Of a stretch of 64,000 nucleotides of DNA, positions 1-46,808 are shown one piece after another. This DNA comes from Rhabdophis nuchalis (Eukaryota; Chordata; Lepidosauria; Squamata; Natricidae), in assembly GCA_039707465.1 (NCBI GenBank), contig CM077647.1, positions 114,264,110 through 114,328,109 of the forward strand. Reading direction: 5' to 3'. Each line of letters begins with the position of its first letter. The stretch's first letter is position 1. The position numbers and the translations under genes were made by a program. The notes under the pieces are model-generated. The model was given only the letters and a program-made list of their open reading frames with translations. It searched no databases and had not been told where the DNA came from.

Positions 1-862
1 AAATCATACATAGATAGATGGCCCTGCAATCAGTGGAGCCAATAATCGTGGTTGAATTGTGGCTAAAGGAGAATTTTGGTATAATAATATTAAGATATAC
101 AATGAACTTTTGATTTAAAGTGTATAATTTAATACGATTTATAAGTAATGATGGTGGAAGAAACGCACAAGAGCTATATGTAACCAATCGACGCCCTTTC
201 TACAAGATGTAATGAAGGATGATATTTTTTTTTGTATTTCTGTTTAATTAAAAATTAAAAAATGTTTAGATCTTATTGTTAAAACAGTCAATTGTGCTTA
301 TCCAGAACATGTTTTTGTTATATCCAATAAAATGACTTCCTTAAAATCATTTACTGAGATCCCACTGAAAGAAAGAGAAATAAAAAAGCTGCAATTTCCA
401 TATAATCAATAATACAATATAATATATTTAATACAATATAATATATTTAATACAATATAATGTGAAGCCACCTCGGACTTCACCCAGTTCACGCCTTGCC
501 TCTGACCCTGTTGACCCATCGCCCCACAGTTTGTCATCAGTCACATTCCCCAACAAAGCAATTTTGTGGGTCATACAAGTCCCTCCCTCCAGCCATTGCG
601 GGACTGCATGGAGACGGCCTGAACTTTGGCCAGCTAGGACTGTTTTGTTTTGACCGAGGTGTAAATTCCTCAGTGCAGCTATGAGGTACAATTTCCCATT
701 CCCCTGCCTATGGCAACTCGGGAGCAGGTCATGAAAGCTTGCCATTTGTACCGTGTACAGTTGTTCTGCCAAGGCAATGTTTTATTAGCATCGGGTTTGG
801 AAACCTCAGCTCAAATCTACTACTTCTTCTGCCAGCCATATCCTTGAAGACATATTGTAATG
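1..862. other. AT-rich sequence with no gene seen
   Basis: Only short, low-complexity reading frames occur here. I see no conserved coding pattern, RNA gene or clear transposon end. Confidence 0.5.
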
Positions 863-925
863 TATTTATTTATTTTTATTTTTATTAAATTTATACCCCG
901 CCCTTCTCCAAACGGACCCAGGACG
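863..925 (-). mobile_element. L2-like LINE 3' end fragment
   Basis: On the minus strand this gives a terminus in which 'gggtcc' precedes 'gagaagggcg' and 'tataaat', followed by an A/T-rich tail. The same terminus ends the larger L2-like copies at 38.0 kb and 51.9 kb. Only the last ~60 bases remain. Confidence 0.6.
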
Positions 926-1003
926 TTTGGAGAAGATTTGCAATGAAATTATTATTATTAAATATTGTGTTATATTGTGTGTATGTATGTGTGAGTGTAA
1001 ATG

Positions 1004-1118
1004 TGTGTGGGTGTGGCAGGAGAGGGGGGAGAAGGGGAGGGGGGAGAAGGGGAGGGGGAGGGAGGGGGAGGGGGAGGGGGAGGGAGGGAGGGAGGGGGGA
1101 GGGGGGAGGGAGGGGGGG
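1004..1118. repeat. (GGGGA/GGGA)n purine-rich simple repeat
   Basis: A G/A-only tract of about 100 bases starts right after a short TGTG-rich stretch. The open frames across it have no coding meaning. Confidence 0.85.
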
Positions 1119-2049
1119 TCTACACAGCAAACACACCTAACATTTTAGCCTTCTATTTTCTGCATTACAGCATTCTGAGGTGGGTTGGACTAAGACAGAT
1201 AGGAAAATACTGGCCCAAAGTCGTTTTAAAATCATTAAATAAAATAAGTTATTTTTATTTAAGTGCACAGCTTTAATTAATTGATTGAAATTAAAGCAAC
1301 AAAAGAAGTATGAAAAACTGGGGCTCTATACTTTCTTTAATCAAACTATAGAAGAAACCTATAGATTATTGTAATTCCCCCAATTATATTAAGTTTCATT
1401 CAATTTCAGGAAAAAGCAAATCAGTCTAATTTATCATGTACCAAGTTTAAAAACAATAAATATCCAGATCAGAGTGATCTAAATCATGTTAAACAAACAA
1501 CTGTAAATTCTTTTCCCCTTCAATGAAATATAATATAAAAAAATTTATTCAAGCAATTTCAATTTTCTTAATAGATTTTTATATTCAATATATTTTTCAA
1601 TGGTTTCTTTGGTTTATTAACAAACTGATGATTTAAGAACTGAGACAATTGGGAAGGTAGACTTTAGCAATACCACTTATCAGATGCACCAGACCACTGG
1701 TAGATCTTTGGTACACTAGTTAGAATGTTAATTTAACTATTCAGCAGCTACTCAAGAAGAAGATTCAGGATATGCCCCACGGTAAAATTCAGTTTTCTTC
1801 TGGAAATGCAAACACAAAAAAGAAATATAAATTAAAAGTTTACTGTTCCTTTGAAAAAAAGAATGGCATAAGGATATTAACGCTTAAAATAATATACAAT
1901 TTAAATTAAGTGGAGAGTGACCAGTAATCTAGTGAAATGTTGTGAGACTTTCCAAGCTGCAGTAGAAGAGAAAAATCACATAGTTCCTGGCTGCCCAGGG
2001 GTTTTTATTTTAAACTTAGAATCTATGTATGAATCAGAAAAATGCCATT
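1119..2049. other. AT-rich stretch, nothing recognised
   Basis: Unique-looking AT-rich DNA without coding signal or terminal repeats that I can identify. Confidence 0.45.
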
Positions 2050-2057
2050 CCCTAGAC

Positions 2058-2362
2058 CAGGAGTGTCAAACTCAATTTCATTGAGGATCATGTGACGGTT
2101 GTGTTTGACCTCGGGGCGGGGGTGGTAGTCATGGCTGAGTCACTCATTGAGGCTCCATTTTTGGCCGCGATGGCCTCCTGCAGCCCTTTGCCAGTGAAAC
2201 AGAGCTCAGGGAGATCACGGGTGGCCCTCCCAAGCTCCATTTTCACTGGCAAAGGCACTATGGGCCAATCCTTCACTGTTTCCAGGACAACCCCATGGGC
2301 TAGATCTAGGCCCATCCCCATGGGCCAGATGTGGCACACGCACCTTGAGTTTGACACCCCTG
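2058..2362. mobile_element. hAT-type MITE with perfect 8-bp target duplication
   Basis: The 305-bp element begins 'caggagtgtcaaactc' and ends with the near-perfect inverted copy 'gagtttgacacccctg'. Both sides carry the same 8 bases, ccctagac (2050-2057 and 2363-2370). An 8-bp duplication and CAG...CTG ends are standard for hAT transposons. There is no transposase, so it is non-autonomous. The open frames inside are chance. Confidence 0.9.
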
Positions 2363-2509
2363 CCCTAGACTGTGGCTTTCACTGTGCCATCCTCTACAAT
2401 TCCAGGATTTCTTTCCTGATCAGCCACATGATTGAGACCAATCAACACATTTTTTTACCACCAGTGACAAAACATAAAATAAAGAGCTTCTAAAGATGAA
2501 TCTGCTCAT

Positions 2510-2965
2510 CCAGGTGGGGGAGATTTTTTATAGCTCTTAAACTGTGTTAGTAACAGTCACTCCTATTCTTGTTATCCTCCCAAGTAGACTACTGTAATGT
2601 GATGAGCATGAGACTGCCGCTGACGATCACTCAGAAACTGCAAATCATACGAAGTTCAAAACTCACATATTAACCAAAACCTAATGTTCTCATATAACAA
2701 CAATACTGCAGAAGCTGCACTGATTAATGGTTTGTTTCCAGGTGCAATTCAAGGGACTAGTGACCATCTTAACAGTCCTACAAGGCTTGGGAACTGGCTA
2801 CCTTTAAAAACTACCTTGTTCCAAACCAGAATGTACCCACCCAAGCCATGCCTAGGCAGAGTCCCCACTCTATATGAGGGGCAACAAGAAGAGTCTTGGA
2901 ATCTGTCCAGGAGCTCCTGGTTATGGGATGCTCTTTCATCAAATACAAGAACAACATTCTTGCTC
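2510..2965 (+). mobile_element. Possible decayed L2/CR1-like reverse transcriptase relic
   Basis: Frame fragments such as 'SQVDYCNVM..LPL' resemble 'SPLDYCNALYMGLPL' in the RT C-terminus of the better copies at 37.4 and 44.3 kb. The later phrases ('WDALSS', 'LLLTSL') fit only loosely. Many stops and shifts. It is much older than the other L2-like copies, if it is one. Confidence 0.35.
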
Positions 2966-2983
2966 TTAACATCCTTAATATAA

Positions 2984-3184
2984 AGAGCTGTGGTGGCACG
3001 TTAGTTAGAATGCAGTATTGTAGGCTAACTCTTTCACTGCCATTTTGATTCTCACTGCCTCAAGATTGACTCAGCTTTCCATCCTTTTGAGATAGGTAAA
3101 ATGAGGGCCCAGGTTGTTGGGAACAATATGCTGGTTCTGTAAACCACTTAGAGGAGGTTGTAAAGCATTTTGAAGCAGTATATA
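2984..3184 (+). mobile_element. tRNA-derived squamate-type SINE
   Basis: It starts 'gagctgtggtggcac' and passes through 'caagattgactcagc' and 'gtaaaatgag' to a tail ending 'gaagcagtatata'. The same order appears on the opposite strand at 34797-35024. The start resembles a tRNA A box. The tail is interrupted by the TA-flanked MITE that begins at 3185. Confidence 0.7.
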
Positions 3185-4475
3185 CCGTATTTTTTGGAGT
3201 ATAAGACGCACCAAGGTTTTGAAGAGGCAAATTACAAAAAAAGTAGGTAGGTAGGTAGATAGAGGGGGAGAGAGGGAGAGAAAGAAAGAGAAATATGGTA
3301 GGTAGGTAGATAAAGGAAGAGAGAGAGAGAGAAAAATAGAGAGAAATACAGTAGGTAGGTAAGGAGAGAGAGAGCAGGGAGATATAGAGAGAGAAATAGA
3401 GAGAGAGAGAAATACAGTAGGTAGCTTGGGAGAGATTGTGTCTGGGTAGGTAGATAGGTAAAGGGGGAGAGAGAGAAATACAGTAGGTATGTAGGGGGAG
3501 AGGGAGAATGTGTGGATAGGTAGGTAGAGGGATAGAGAGAGAGAAACAGAAAGAGAGAGAAATACTGTAGGTAGGTAGGGAGAGAGAGAGTGTGTGTGTG
3601 TAGGTAGGTAGGTAGGTAGGTAAAAGGATGAGAGAGAGACACAGAGAGAGAAATACAGTAAGTAGGGGGGGAGGGAGAGTGTGTGTGGGTAGGTAGGTAG
3701 GTAGGTAGGTAGGTAGGTGGGTGGGTGGGTGGGTGGGTGGGTGGGTGGGTGGGTGGGTAGGTAGGTAGGTAGGTAGGTATAAAGAGAGAGAGAAATTCAG
3801 TAGGGAGGGGGGGAGAGAGAGTGTGTGTAGTTAGGTAGGTAGAAGGATAGAGAGAGAGAAAGAGAGAAATACAGTAGGTAGAGAGAGAGAGAGAGATTAG
3901 GTTGATAGGTTGATGTTTTCAGGTGTATTTATCCATGTCCTGCAGAAGGAAATCGCTGACAAACCTTAAGACTTTGTTTCTATTGGCACAGAAACAGTTA
4001 AAGAGCCTTCCGAAAGGTGGGGGGAAGCCTTTCCACTCTCCAAAACAGTCAATTTCTCCGTGAAAGTGAGGCCGTTTTTTTTTCAAATAAAAATCATAAC
4101 TAGCCTTGGGGGGGGGCTTGCAGAGTGCTCCTGGGGGATTGGGGGGGGTCCAAAATGAGCAAAAACCCCGGCCCATTTATCGCGAAAACGGGCCATTTTT
4201 GTGGCAAATAAATTGCATGCATAGCCCTATGGAGGCTTATAGAGTGCTGCTGGGGGTTTGTGGGAGGGGGAATCGGCCGGTTTGAGGCTAATTTCTGCCC
4301 TCCCCAGCCCCCAGGAGCTCTCAGGAAGCCTCCATAAGGCTAGGCACAGCTAGTTTGGTGAAGGGGGTGGGGTTCCAGGAGGCAAAAAATGCTGTATTCA
4401 ATGTATAAGACGCACCCAGATTTTCAGTCTCTTTTTAGAGGAAAAAAGGTGCATCTTATATTCTGAAAAATACGG
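3185..4475. mobile_element. TA-flanked DNA transposon MITE with a microsatellite core
   Basis: The left end reads 'ccgtattttttggagtata' and 'agacgcacc'. The right end is the inverted counterpart, 'ggtgcatcttata' to 'aaaaatacgg'. The flanks are TA on both sides (3183-3184 and 4476-4477), which suggests a mariner-like target. No transposase is visible. Most of the interior is a GGTA/GAGA repeat. Confidence 0.75.
3239..3895. repeat. Composite GGTA/GAGA/GGGT microsatellite
   Basis: About 650 bases of alternating (GGTA)n, (GA)n and a (GGGT)n block at about 3716-3757, lying inside the TA-flanked MITE. The frames rich in Tyr-Leu-Pro-Thr on the opposite strand are repeat artefacts. Confidence 0.9.
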
Positions 4476-4477
4476 TA

Positions 4478-5100
4478 AGTTTAGATGCTAGAGCTATTCT
4501 GAAAATAATCTTTTTAAATGTGGCTTTTTAGATCTCCATTTGGGACAAGTGTGAGAAATGTGCCTGAACTGAGATGAATTTGGTTTTTCGCTGTTGTATG
4601 TAATGGCAGGATGTTATTATATTGAATTTACATTGATAGCATTTATTATGACTATAGTTGCTATATACATTTTACTGTACCATATTAAATGTATTATACG
4701 TTATTTAAAAAATATTTAAATGTAAGCCACTTTGTATTAAAGTATTTTACTTAGAGTCATAAATTGCACAAAACAATTCTAATAAGTAAATCAGTTCATG
4801 TTACATGTTGCCATCTTGAAAAGTTTGGTATCATTTATGTTATGTTGTCCACTTCAACTAATCATTCCCGAGGACAGGTTATTTATGAGCCATTTCAAAA
4901 GAGCAAGCCTGTATAAAAATCCTTGAAGGATTCCCCCCACTTCTAATCAAAATCCTTTTGCAGTTCCATTATGGCAGAAGATTTCACAAATGCTCATTCA
5001 AAATTTCAACGTGACTAATTCATCTCTGAGAAACGAAATCATATTCTTAGAAGCCAACCCATAGTGTATTTTTTGTTTGATATGAAAACAGGCTGTACAC
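4478..5100. other. 3' flank of mucin gene A
   Basis: AT-rich, no transposon end recognised. AATAAA occurs on the minus strand at 4642-4647 and could serve as the poly(A) signal of gene A, but no G/T-rich downstream element is obvious. Confidence 0.35.
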
Positions 5101-5319
5101 ACCTGCAGTGAGGTATTTACTAGGTGAAGTGATAGGTGTTGTTTCTGTCTTGATGTTCTAAAAAAAAACAACCCATAAAATTAGAATAACTATGATACAC
5201 ACATACTTTCAACATCCTATCTATATTCTATGAGGACGTAATGACATCCCCTTACACTTCATCGTACTTTTGGTCTAAACCCTGGAAACCAAAATCCTGA
5301 CCCTCAAGACAGAAAACGT

Positions 5320-35440
<30,121 letters not shown>

Positions 35441-35970
35441 CAGTTAGCCTGAAAGTTTGTGAGACAATCCAAATTAGGGCTACTGGAGTAGAATCTGACC
35501 ACTGCTGAAGACTGCAGTCTGTTTATTGAAGTAAGTGAGTTAGAACTGAGAACCTTGAACCCCTGAAAAATGGCAGGGGAAGGCTGATCATTTCATAACT
35601 GAATCATAACATTTCTTCCTTCCGTCATTGAGACCAAGAGTCCATGGAAGGCAATAAAGCTTGCCTGGAACTTTGCCAGACAATGTAGACAAGAAGAAAA
35701 GAGTTGCACGTTGGCCTGCTAGATGTGTTTGCTAGTTCTTCCCTATCAAAAATCACAAATCAATATAATGCAAGAAAAAACACAAGCATACACCTACACA
35801 CACACACACACACACACACACCTTTCATATCCTGATAAATAGTCTACAGTAGCTACAGTTTTCATCTTAATTAAGGTTAATTTTGTTCTAGTCTTGAGCA
35901 TGCTGATTGTTTCCATCTAATTTCTTCCATGTGGAATGCAAAGGTGGCACTGTTGACCTCATAAAAATCC
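35441..35970 (-). promoter_or_regulatory. Upstream block of gene A conserved with gene B
   Basis: The DNA upstream of the start codon aligns by eye with 62762-63500 of gene B: 'aactgaggaccttgga' / 'aactgagaaccttgaa', 'aagctgatca' / 'aggctgatca', and a 'ggcaataaa' box (35650-35658; 62980-62988) at 210 and 219 bp from the start codons. On the coding strand the box reads TTTATTGCC, similar to CDX-type homeobox sites. Regulation by CDX2 is inference only. No clear TATA box. Confidence 0.35.
35795..35820. repeat. (CA)n microsatellite
   Basis: Thirteen CA units at the edge of the block shared with gene B. Confidence 0.9.
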
Positions 35971-36057
35971 TGTAAAGTTTAAAACAAAAAAGTCTAAATC
36001 TAAAAAAATAAACAATGCTTTATACCCATTTTTGAAATCCATATATTACCCCATGTC

Positions 36058-38032
36058 ATAGATAACCGCCCTGCCACCCTGTTCGGGGTGACCCGCTCCC
36101 TCCTTCACCAGAGGCCGCGGGAAGCCCCTTTGCAGGGGCGAGCAGAGGAATTTGGAGCTTATCTGCAGGACAAAATCACTCAGATTCGGAACGAGTTGCC
36201 CTCCACTGAAAGTTGCCCAGTCGGCCTGTCAGATGCCGGTCTTGAGACAACATCTTGGGAGGAGTTTGACTTTGTTGCTACCGAGGATATGGACAGGTTG
36301 TTGAGGAACCTTAGGGCTACCACATGTTTAGTAGACCGGTGTCCCTCCTGGCTTGTACTGGCATCTTGGGAGGTGACACGAGGCTGGCTCCAGGGCATTG
36401 TGAACGCATCTTTGAGTGAGGGGTCCTTGCCTGCCATCTTGAAAGAGGCGGTGGTGAGGCCCCTCCTCAAGAAGCCATCCCTGGACCCAGCATTATTAGA
36501 AAACTATCATCCAGTCTCCAACCTTCACTTTTTAGCGAAGGTTGTTGAGAGTGTGGTGCCCCAACAGTTTCCTCGACACCTGGAGGAAATTATCTAGGTC
36601 CGTGCCAGTCCGGCTTCCGGCCCGGTCACAGCACCGAGACGGCATTGGTCGCATTGGTGGATGATCTCTGGAGGGCTCGGGATAGAGGTTGCTCCTCTAT
36701 CCTACTCCTATTAGACCTCTCAGCGGTTTTCGATACCATCGACCATGGTATCTTATTGCACCGACAGGGGGGGTTGGGGGTGGGAGGCACCGTTTTGCGG
36801 TGGTTCTCGTCCTACCTCTCTGGTCAGTCGCAATGGGTGTTAGCAGGAGGGCAGAGGTCGGCCCTGAGGCCCCTCACATGTGGGGTGCCGCAGAGGTTGG
36901 TCCTCTTGCCACTTCTGTTTAACACCTATATGAAGCCGCTGGGCGAGATCATCCGTGGTTTTGGGGTGGAATACCATCTGTACGCTGACGATACTCAGCT
37001 GTACATATCCACCCCAAACCACCCCAACGATATCGTCGAGGTGCTGTCCCGGTGTCTGGACGCCGTACGGGGCTGGATGGGTAGCAACAAACTCAAGCTC
37101 AACCCATCCAAGACCGAGTGGCTGTGGTTTCCGGCACCCCGGTACAGCCAGGTAAGTCCAATACTGACCATCGGGGGCGAGCAACTAGCCCCCGTGGAGA
37201 GGGCGCACAACTTGGGTGTCCTCCTGGATTCCCGGGTGACCATGGAGGACTATGTGATGGCCGTGGCCAGGAGGGCGTTTTATCAGGTACGCCTGATACG
37301 CCAGTTGCGCCCCTTACTGGACCGGGGAGCCCTTCGCACAGTCACTCAGGCATTAGTGACATCCCCGCTGGACTACTGTAATGCTCTCTACATGGGGCTC
37401 CCCTTGAGGTGCACTCGAAGGTTGCAGTTAGTCCAGAATGCGGCCGCGCGGGTGATTATGGGTGCCTCAAGGCAATCCCACATAACACCTCTCCTGCGCG
37501 AGCTGCACTGGCTACCTGTGGCCTTTTGGGTGCGCTTCAAGGTGCTGACGACCATCTTCAAAGCGCTCCATGGCTCGGGGCCTAGCTACATACGCGACTA
37601 CCTCCTGCCCCATACATCCCTTTGACCGATCCGCTCCCACAGAGAGAGCCTTCTCCAGGTACCGTCGGCCGAGCAATGCCAGTTGGCGACGCCCAGGGGA
37701 ACAGCCTTCTCTGTGGCGGGCCCTGCCCTCTGGAATGACCTACCCCCCGATCTACGCATCATTGGGGACCTCCGCCTCTTCCGTCAACGTCTTAAAACTT
37801 ATTTATTCCAACAAGCCGGCCTAGCATAACCCCCGTTTCTGACTTTTATAGGGTAAATTTTAAATTGTAGAGTTTTATTAGTTTTAGCACAGGGATAGTT
37901 TAATAGTTTTTAATAATTATGTATTTTTGTATCTTTGTATCATTTTAATAACGCCTGTGCGCCGCCCTGGGTCCTTTTTTAGAAGGGCAGGATATAAATT
38001 TAAATAAATAAATAAATAAAATAAAATGTACT
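36058..38032 (+). mobile_element. L2-like LINE, 5'-truncated reverse transcriptase
   Basis: Encodes RT motifs in order: [20 protein letters not shown] (about 36460), [37 protein letters not shown] and YADDTQLYIS (about 36980), then the C-terminal domain with LDYCNALYMGLPL. Breaks at 36597 (stop) and 37623 (TGA). It ends with 'gccgccctgggtcc' and 'gaagggcaggatataaat' and an ATAAA tail. Assignment to L2 versus another CR1-group clade rests on the 3' end and RT wording. Confidence 0.85.
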
Positions 38033-38034
38033 AT

Positions 38035-38810
38035 TTCAAGTTTTATTAGATTTACTATTCACTGCTTACTTTTCAACAATATGAATTTTGTTCATTTTCT
38101 TGATGGACCAGCCTTTATTAGCAATGCAATCTAAAATACCCCTGCTTGAGGGTCCCACTGAGTCCTGTAAGAATCTGTCTCATAGAGATATGTGTAATTA
38201 CATCAGTAATAAGATGATTGCTCCTCCTTAATTACTGTTTTTGGAGTTCAGTTACAAGGTGGTGAAATTCTTCACAGTGCATTTAGACTTTGGCATGATT
38301 CTTCCTGGACAAAGACTATTTGAGTAGCTTTAGAACCATAAGCTTGACAAGAAAGAAAGAAAAACCCTTGCTGGAATCCTAAATGCACTGAGAGAAAATC
38401 AATAGCATACAATCAATATCATTGAAAAGAAAAAACATACATCTTCTTGTATAAATCTATAAATATAACACTGAAGGAAAAGAGCCCTGAAACAAGGGCG
38501 CCATAAAGGGCAGATAGCAGAAGGCTATAAAGCCCACATAAATAATTGGTTCAATGTATGGCTTTCCATTCAAAAATAAATAACTTACTCAGATTGTTAA
38601 CAGTCAATTAACTGTTTCTAGAAGGCAGAAACATATGAAAGTAACTCCATTTATCCCTTACATGCACTTTTGAAGTAACCTCAGAGTATGTTTTCTGGCT
38701 ATATTTCCTAAGTACATGTTTCCATTTATGTCACCTCCTCTCCATTTAGAGATAGCATGTTTCATATTGATGTAGGCTAACCCTAGCAGCTCAACAGCTA
38801 CTTTCTACGG
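38035..38810. other. Intergenic sequence, nothing recognised
   Basis: No coding signal or clear repeat ends. Confidence 0.4.
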
Positions 38811-39158
38811 CTGTCATGGCGAATCTATGGCACAGAAGCCTCTCTGTGGTCATATGCACTGTCACCAGCTGCACTTGTGGGTTCCGTTGTGCACATGCGT
38901 ACACAAACTTGGTGGAGAAATAAAAATAATTTATTAGATTGTAGGGGGGCAACAGGTGCTAGGGACCGGTGACCAGACAGGTGCTAGGAAGAAAGGAGAC
39001 TGAAACCAGACTGGCATGAACAGAGGGGGAAAGGTGTTCTGGGGTTTGGGAGAAGTGAGCTGAGAGCTAAGCAGAGGCCTGTCAGGCCAGAGGCAATGAC
39101 AGGGGAGGGGTAAAAATGGGAACCACCTGCCCACTTGTAGGCCCATTTGCCATCACTG
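38811..39158. mobile_element. Degenerate hAT MITE
   Basis: Starts 'ctgtcatggcgaatctatgg' and ends 'cccatttgccatcactg', the same terminal family as 33131 and 14643. A target duplication is not clear. Confidence 0.5.
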
Positions 39159-39189
39159 TTCAGACTGTTCCAGACAAAATTAAAGATGT

Positions 39190-39420
39190 TGGTTATCCCA
39201 TATAGAATCCTTGTCTATCAGCCATAGTTTCTATATCCCTAATAAGATTGAGCAGAAGTGGTATGCTTCAGCTGCATCAATCAAACAGTGCCTTCTCTGT
39301 ATGGCATCTGACTTTGGAATGATTTCTCTCTCTACGAAATATCTATCTGGCTCCCACTCTGGTGGTCTTCTAGGAGTCCTTAAAAAATGGTTGTTCTCCT
39401 AGACTTGGAGGTACTGAGCT
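39190..39420 (+). mobile_element. Possible old LINE C-terminal relic
   Basis: A short frame reads SIKQCLLCMASDFGMISLS, then LLGVLKKWLFS. This resembles the end of L2/CR1-group proteins ('FSVAGPALWNDLP ... LKTHFF'). Confidence 0.3.
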
Positions 39421-39429
39421 TGATGTTTA

Positions 39430-40390
39430 CATTTTCTATTATAAGGGATATATTTGTATAAACTCCACAGAGTTGTTTTAGAGTTGGGCTGCCTCTAAAT
39501 CTCGTAAATAAAATAATTACTCTGGATTAGGCATGCTTTTGGTATGGGTCAAAAGATTTAGATCTGAAAATTAGTCAACCATTTGTACCATGGCTAGGCT
39601 CATGTCATGTCATGCATGGATGAGAACTTTGGATGAAAAGTCAGGAAGATTGCCTTGCTTATCTTCAAAAAGAGCAATAAAAACTGCATACTCTGAACCC
39701 TAATTTCTACACCTCAGATACAGTACTATATTTAGCTTTGTTTGTATCTCAACTTGCGTCATAAAGCATAATGATAACTAGCTGATAAACAAGGTGAGGT
39801 TTCTGGCAAGTAGGGTGTGCCTAAAGAACAGACTATGAGGCATCGCGTCTGATCTGCTGCAGTCATTTCTAGATACATCTTTTTCAATGTGAAACATAGT
39901 TATTGCTTTTTGCCTCTGCTCTTTCTGAGGAACAGTTATAAAATGCATAATACCTAGATATTCAACAGGAGAAGAAATACAGCTCAGGCCTTAATATTTC
40001 CTTTGAACATTGGACTACTGTATTCTTAGATGCACATTATAAGAATTGCTATGGTGACTAAGGTAGTTAATTGATTATTGATAATGATAATAATAGTCAG
40101 GCTGGAAACTCTGGAACTTATCCCAATTTATCTGAATGTTTCTGTGTCAGGAGGACTGCCTTTGAGCAACTACATATGGTTTTTAGTTACAGTACAAAAT
40201 TCAGGAGGACAGTTTGAAGTTATGATAGGTAGTCAGTCTAAACCTCATTATTCACTACATGGTGTGCAAAGTAAAGGAAAAATAAGTCAAGAAAAAGATA
40301 CACTAATAATTAAGAGAACTGTCTGTAACAGAGCATGTGACAAAATGTAAAAGAAAGCCACAAAAGAATTAGAGCTAATGAAAGCCTGAT
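39430..40390. other. Intergenic sequence, nothing recognised
   Basis: AT-rich. Short frames here show no conserved pattern. Confidence 0.4.
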
Positions 40391-40394
40391 CAAG

Positions 40395-44975
<4,581 letters not shown>

Positions 44976-45766
44976 AAGTTGTGTCAGCCTTTTGAGGAAG
45001 CAAGATTAAAAAGCCCCAAGACCATATAAGTCAGCACTAATTTTATGGCAGCAACTGAGAGAATCTTGCAAAATCAAATGTACTTCGCTCTTCCTTCCCT
45101 TTATTTCTATGCGAATAGGGAGGGGGCTTTCTGGGATGTTTTCTCTAGTTTCTTGGAACAGATTCAAGCCTCACTCATTTAACCATTGCCTTTGGTAGCG
45201 GCTCTTCCTCCTGTCTTGCAGCTTGGGCAGGTTGCCATTAACAAGAAGCAAGAGAGACCTATTCACAGCAGATAGTGTTATATCATACCACTGAGAACAG
45301 AAAAATAACCTCCCTGTGTTAGAAAAGTTGATTCTGAGATACAACAAGACTGAGATAGCATTAGGCAATTTTTCGCTCTCCACTCTCTTTAAAACTTCGT
45401 TTTTATAAATAATAAAATTTTATTATAAATTTTAATGCAGAATAAAAACTAACAAAAGCTAATATTTAGAATTTTGTTTTAAAAGGGGGGGGGGGTTAAA
45501 GAAAGATGAAAAAAGTGTAGAAATTACAGAAAACAAAAGGCCTCCAGAGATGAGCATCCACAGCTTCCAAAGACAAGCCATTCCACTGGTTATTTGTTCT
45601 CATTGACAGGAAATTCGCTCCTTAATAAGCTTCCATCATTTACTTCTTTGTCCTGCCTTCAAGTGCCTTTGCAGACAGAATGGGGCAACTCGGGACAACC
45701 AACTTGGTGCAGCCAGTTCACCACTGTGAGCTCGTCACCATCAAGTGGCCTCTTCTGGCTCACTAC
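44976..45766. other. Intergenic sequence, nothing recognised
   Basis: Contains a poly-G run near 45485. No coding signal seen. Confidence 0.4.
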
Positions 45767-45774
45767 CATTAAGT

Positions 45775-46408
45775 CAGTGTTTCTCAATTATTTTCTGTCA
45801 GGCCCCCCCTAGGAAGAAGAAAACATTTCGCGCACCCCTCCCCCGCGCGACTGTAAATAGTATCATTTGTCTATAAAATTGTTATAAGTACACCTCTGCA
45901 TAACACTGTATCCTTATTAAGTATAAGAGAATAAAAAAGAAAGAAATTTCTTTCTCTTTCTCTCTCTTTTTCTTTTTTCTTTCTCTCTCTTTTTTCTCTT
46001 TCCTTTCTGTCCCTCTCTTTCTCTCTCTGTCTGTCTTTCTTTCTCTCTCCCACTTTTTTCTTTCTTTCTTTTTCTTTCTCTCTATCTCTGTCTGTCTCTC
46101 CTTCGTCTGCCCATCTATCACTGTGTGTGTGTGTGTGTCTTGCATTCACGCACTTCCTGTGTCTCTCTCTTTCTCTCCCTGTCTCTCTCTGTCTCTCTGT
46201 GTGTGTCTGTCACTCTCTGATTCCTCCCCCCCCTCCCTGTCTCTCTCTGTGTCTGTGCCTCTCTCTGTCTGTGTGTCGTCGTCCCCGCCCCGCCCCCACT
46301 CCCCGCGGAGTCTCCTCAGCCCGGCTCACCCGCCTTAGCCTGCCCCGGCCACCCGCTGTGCTTGATCGCTCGTTCGCTCGCTCCGCTCCTTCCAGGAGCT
46401 GAGAAGCC

Positions 46409-46447
<39 letters not shown>

Positions 46448-46632
46448 GTGTGTGTGTGTGAGGAACGGCAGTCCCTGGAAGACGACGGGTGGCCAGCATG
46501 CCGGCTGTAGAGGGAGGGAGGAGGAGGGAGAAAGGGAATCGGCAGAGCCGATTTGCCGAGGTCAAACGCGCCCCCCTTTACAGAGCCTCGCGCCCCCCCA
46601 GGGGGGCGCGCCCCACTATTTGAGAAACGCTG
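45775..46632. mobile_element. hAT-type MITE, perfect 8-bp duplication
   Basis: 858 bp, ends 'cagtgtttctcaatta' and 'tatttgagaaacgctg'. Flanks are cattaagt on both sides (45767-45774, 46633-46640). The interior is CT-rich repeat (45940-46260), a GC-rich part and (GT)n at 46413-46460. Confidence 0.92.
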
Positions 46633-46808
46633 CATTAAGTCAACGCAGAACAACAACACACAGCCAACTTGTCATGGACACGACTTGCAATGGAGCACAG
46701 GAAGTAAAGCAGGTTAGGACAATGAGCAAGTAGGAGGGCAGAGCACATAGGAGCTTCCCATTTTCACACCCCCTGCAGCTGCTGCTGCTGCTGACTCAAG
46801 CTCTAGGC

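Noticed and set aside
3239..3895. CRISPR-like regular array
   Set aside because: Simple tetranucleotide repeats with no unique spacers, in a vertebrate genome.
46123..46733. Frames in a CT/GT- and GC-rich stretch
   Set aside because: The region lies within a hAT MITE with perfect 8-bp flanks (45775-46632). No conserved protein pattern.
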